64,000 nt of DNA from Gavia stellata (taxonomy: Eukaryota; Chordata; Aves; Gaviiformes; Gaviidae), in the NCBI RefSeq assembly GCF_030936135.1, contig NC_082595.1, forward strand, positions 66,950,716 to 67,014,715, in the 5' to 3' direction. The notes under the pieces are model-generated. The model was not told the origin of the DNA. It ran no database searches and saw only the letters and a program-made list of their open reading frames with translations. Position 1 is the stretch's first letter. Each line of letters opens with the position of its first letter. Positions 61,301-64,000 of this stretch are shown one piece after another. The position numbers and the translations under genes are program-made.

Positions 61301-64000
61301 TGGCACAGCGGTATAATCTTGTCTCAGCCTCGTAAGAAAGTTGCTAAATGCTAAGGTGGGCAAAAGTACCTAGAGTAGAACCATGTGTGCTAAGAAAGGT
61401 AAGATTGCATCGCGAGATAAGACAGTTGAGGTGGAGACAGCTGGCAACTGAAAGGTTCAAGAAGAGAAACACTGGCACGAAGAGGTATGAAATCCTAAAG
61501 AGAATCAGGGAGTCTGAAGATGCCCCTTCACTCCCTTTGACAGCTGTACAGCAAAGACTCAAGGGTGCTGTACAGGGGTGGTAAAAGTATTAACACTTAA
61601 CCTAGGAGCTTGCTAGTCCTAGGTGTCTGTTGTCTGTTGTTTATTGTAATAACCAATAAATAATTGCTTTTTGTGAATATCCTGTTTGCAAAGTATCTCT
61701 GTACATGGCAAAACTTCCCTGAGCAAAGTTCCTGAAGTCTGGGAGTTACATAGGGTACCAGTCAATTTTGAGGGTTGCATAAACATTTATTTGGCCTATC
61801 CTCTTAAGGCTTCAGGCACATAAATGGAGCTGTCAAGCTGGGAAGATAAATCTCGAGTAAGCAGCCCCATGACAGCTGAGAAGAAACAGGCAGGTGTTCC
61901 AAGCATTTGCAGCAGCCAAGACTGACAGGCATGAGAGAATATGTTCCTGGTTTGCCCATTGTAACGTTGCTCTAAGAAATATTTATCAAGGCAGTATCAC
62001 TGGTAGGGTGGGGCCATATCTCTATGAAAGTTATGGGCTTTCAGTTATTTAAAACCAGAACCACCTGATTTGCCATGGACTAATCCATTTACTCATTCTT
62101 CACACTCCTTTTTCTGTCGCTCCTTGCTTCACTTCACATGTAGTCACAAACATCCCCGCCAGAAGAAAAACTAAAAGCCTTTTAAAAGCTCCATCTCCTG
62201 AGCGGCCCATCAATTGACATTGAGCATAGCACACTTTGGTGCCTCTTGGGGCCATCCTAACTGCAGTACGTTTTAAGCCAATACAGATTATAAACTAATA
62301 ATTAACATTAACTGGATAATTTATGTTAATTAGTTATATTAATGATAATACTAGTGTCAGTATACTATATTGTGAAAATATGCAATACATGGTAATAATG
62401 TTAGACAATAGGATGTCAGATATGATAGGTTAAGATACATCCAGAGGTAGGAAGAAAAAAAACAAGGAAAAATCCAAGCCCTAAGACATGTTTCCTCTCT
62501 ACTTGTCCTATATGCATGACAGAAGTAGGTCCACATGTTTACGGCTTTGCTAGAAATCAGAAAAGATGACGTGCAGTTAGCTACATTAACCAGGAGCACG
62601 TGCTCCCATGAAGTACTTTCTCTTTCAAAGTGTCACCTTGGCTTTCATGATCATATTACGTACCTTTGGTGATGGCTGGTCTCATAGATATTTCTCTAGG
62701 CAGCATTGTAACAGCAAATTTGGAAGAATGGCAGAAAGAAATGCTGTAATAGGCATGAGTAACAGGCACCACACACCTGGTGCCTTGTACTTTTTGAGAC
62801 ATCTGCAGGCTCCATCACCACCTCCTTCTCCAGCTCTCTGTGTCAGAGACGCAGCTCAGACACTCCTGTTATTGTTTGTTTCAGGTAAGCATTCTTCAGA
62901 CTTTTCCCAACGAAAGACTCTTTTGTTACCAATATTTTGTCAGATGAGGGCACGTGTCTGCCTTTAAGTTCCACTCCCTGTTTGAAGTGGAAATTACCCC
63001 TTATTTTCAAAACAGCATGTTTTCCCAAATGCAGCACTCACGTTTAATTTCACAAATTCATCATTGGACAATAGGCAAGATTGAAAATGACATCCAAACT
63101 AAAACAACCGATAGAAACCCACTGCTGCAAAAGAAAGGAGGCAAAGGCTGCTTGATAAGTGTTTAGGGTGAGATTAATTTCTTATTGTCTGGGGAAGGGT
63201 TAAGTCAGAATACCAGCAGGCTGGAATAAGTTTAAGTTCTATCAAGAAAAAGAATCATTTACATTTACACTGAATTGAATTTGTGGTGATGTTTTCTTTC
63301 CACCCAGCCTAATGATTTAATCTTTAAGTACATTAAATTACTTTTTTTCCTTTGCTCAGATGAATATTAAAAATGAGAATTAAAAACCTAGGGAAATTAC
63401 CCATTATAGTCACATATCAGTATATGAAAATGTCCAGCAAAATAATTGATCCAGAAAGTGTGAAAAGTCATCTTGCAATACTTAGGGAAATATACAAATA
63501 TGCAGGCCAGATTTTAAGGCAAGATTAGTATCCTGCCCTTTACTTTTGTGAGAATCCTACGAAAACTCAGTTGTGTATCCAGGAAAATAATGTCCACACA
63601 GCAAAAGGAGCCAGGATTAGCTAACACATAGGTAGTGACGGGCGCCTCTGGAGCTGGAAGATGTGCATTCAATACCCATCCCAGGCTAGAGGGTTCCTTT
63701 GTACATGCCATTCTTCCTTTAATGATCTTCAATGCCCATTAAACTACATTAGTCTGATAACCGCTGGACTGCAGCTGCTATCAAAATGAGTTACATTCAC
63801 TGTTGGTAAGTTTTAAGCTGCGCTGGGCTCTGGTTCTTTGAGCAAAGGCAATACCATCTGTTAAGCCACACGTCGCACGGTGCCTTAAGAGCCTCAGCCT
63901 TTTGGACCGCTAACAGCCCTCTCTCTGAAGCTCTGTAGCTGGCTTTCTGCTGGCAGCTCTGCGCCCGGTCACCCAAGCTGCCACAGCAGCCTTTCCCAGA
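58397..64000. other. non-coding DNA after the last recognised MCHR2 exon
   Basis: I searched all frames by eye for the rest of MCHR2 (TM4-TM7, including the NPFLY motif of TM7) and found none. The remaining exons lie beyond the window or are gone. The only frame worth noting is 61348-61584. The other short frames lack similarity and overlap each other. Confidence 0.55.
61348..61584 (+). other. 78-codon open frame of unknown nature followed by a poly(A) signal
   Basis: The frame is strongly basic in its middle (LHREIRQLRWRQLATERFKK) and ends AVQQRLKGAVQGW before TAA at 61582-61584. An AATAAA lies at 61655-61660, about 70 bp after the stop. I do not recognise the peptide. It could be the 3' part of an old mobile element, a small gene or chance. 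Confidence 0.2.

Noticed and set aside
1..64000. CRISPR arrays, tRNA or rRNA genes
   Set aside because: No regularly spaced repeats, cloverleaf-type sequence or rRNA segments were seen.

Overview
The window reads as nuclear DNA of a bird, probably a non-galliform one. It is AT-rich and almost free of long reading frames. It carries several CR1 LINE copies of different ages, including 3' tails ending in the typical ATTCTATG octamer, and a complete avian ERVL-type solo LTR. No prokaryotic, plasmid or phage features are present.

The only protein gene I can identify is MCHR2 (melanin-concentrating hormone receptor 2, a class A GPCR), on the + strand. A coding exon at 50487-50693 holds the start codon, the glycosylated N-terminus and TM1. 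A second exon at 58187-58396 holds TM2, ECL1 and TM3 up to the DR of the DRY motif. Both have consensus splice borders and join in frame in phase 2. The second exon carries one in-frame TAG (58296-58298) where the human protein has Glu in ECL1. On both sides of it the reading frame is intact and highly conserved. This copy can therefore encode only about 97 residues with two membrane helices, so it looks like a young pseudogene, a null allele or a sequence error. The exons after DRY are not in the 5.6 kb that follow.

Layout. 1-5.7 kb: non-coding, with two unrecognised exon-like segments (631-810 on -, 2335-2612 on +). 5.7-9.1 kb: two old CR1 fragments. 12.14-12.73 kb: solo LTR with a perfect 5-bp target duplication. 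12.7-38 kb: featureless AT-rich intergenic DNA. 38.1 kb: short CR1 tail. 40.8-41.2 kb: a CpG island with two good + strand splice donors and G-quadruplex-type G runs. It is a candidate promoter and non-coding first exon for MCHR2, because the ATG exon has its own upstream splice acceptor. 46.7-47.5 kb: two CR1 copies tail to tail, the second ending in a 42-bp fold-back palindrome. 49.5-50.2 kb: an older CR1 just upstream of the MCHR2 ATG exon. 50.7-58.2 kb: MCHR2 intron with a perfect 55-bp tandem duplication. 58.4-64 kb: non-coding, with one unexplained 78-codon frame followed by a poly(A) signal.

In mammals MCHR2 lies beside SIM1. By analogy SIM1 would be expected to the left of this window, but none of its coding sequence is seen here.
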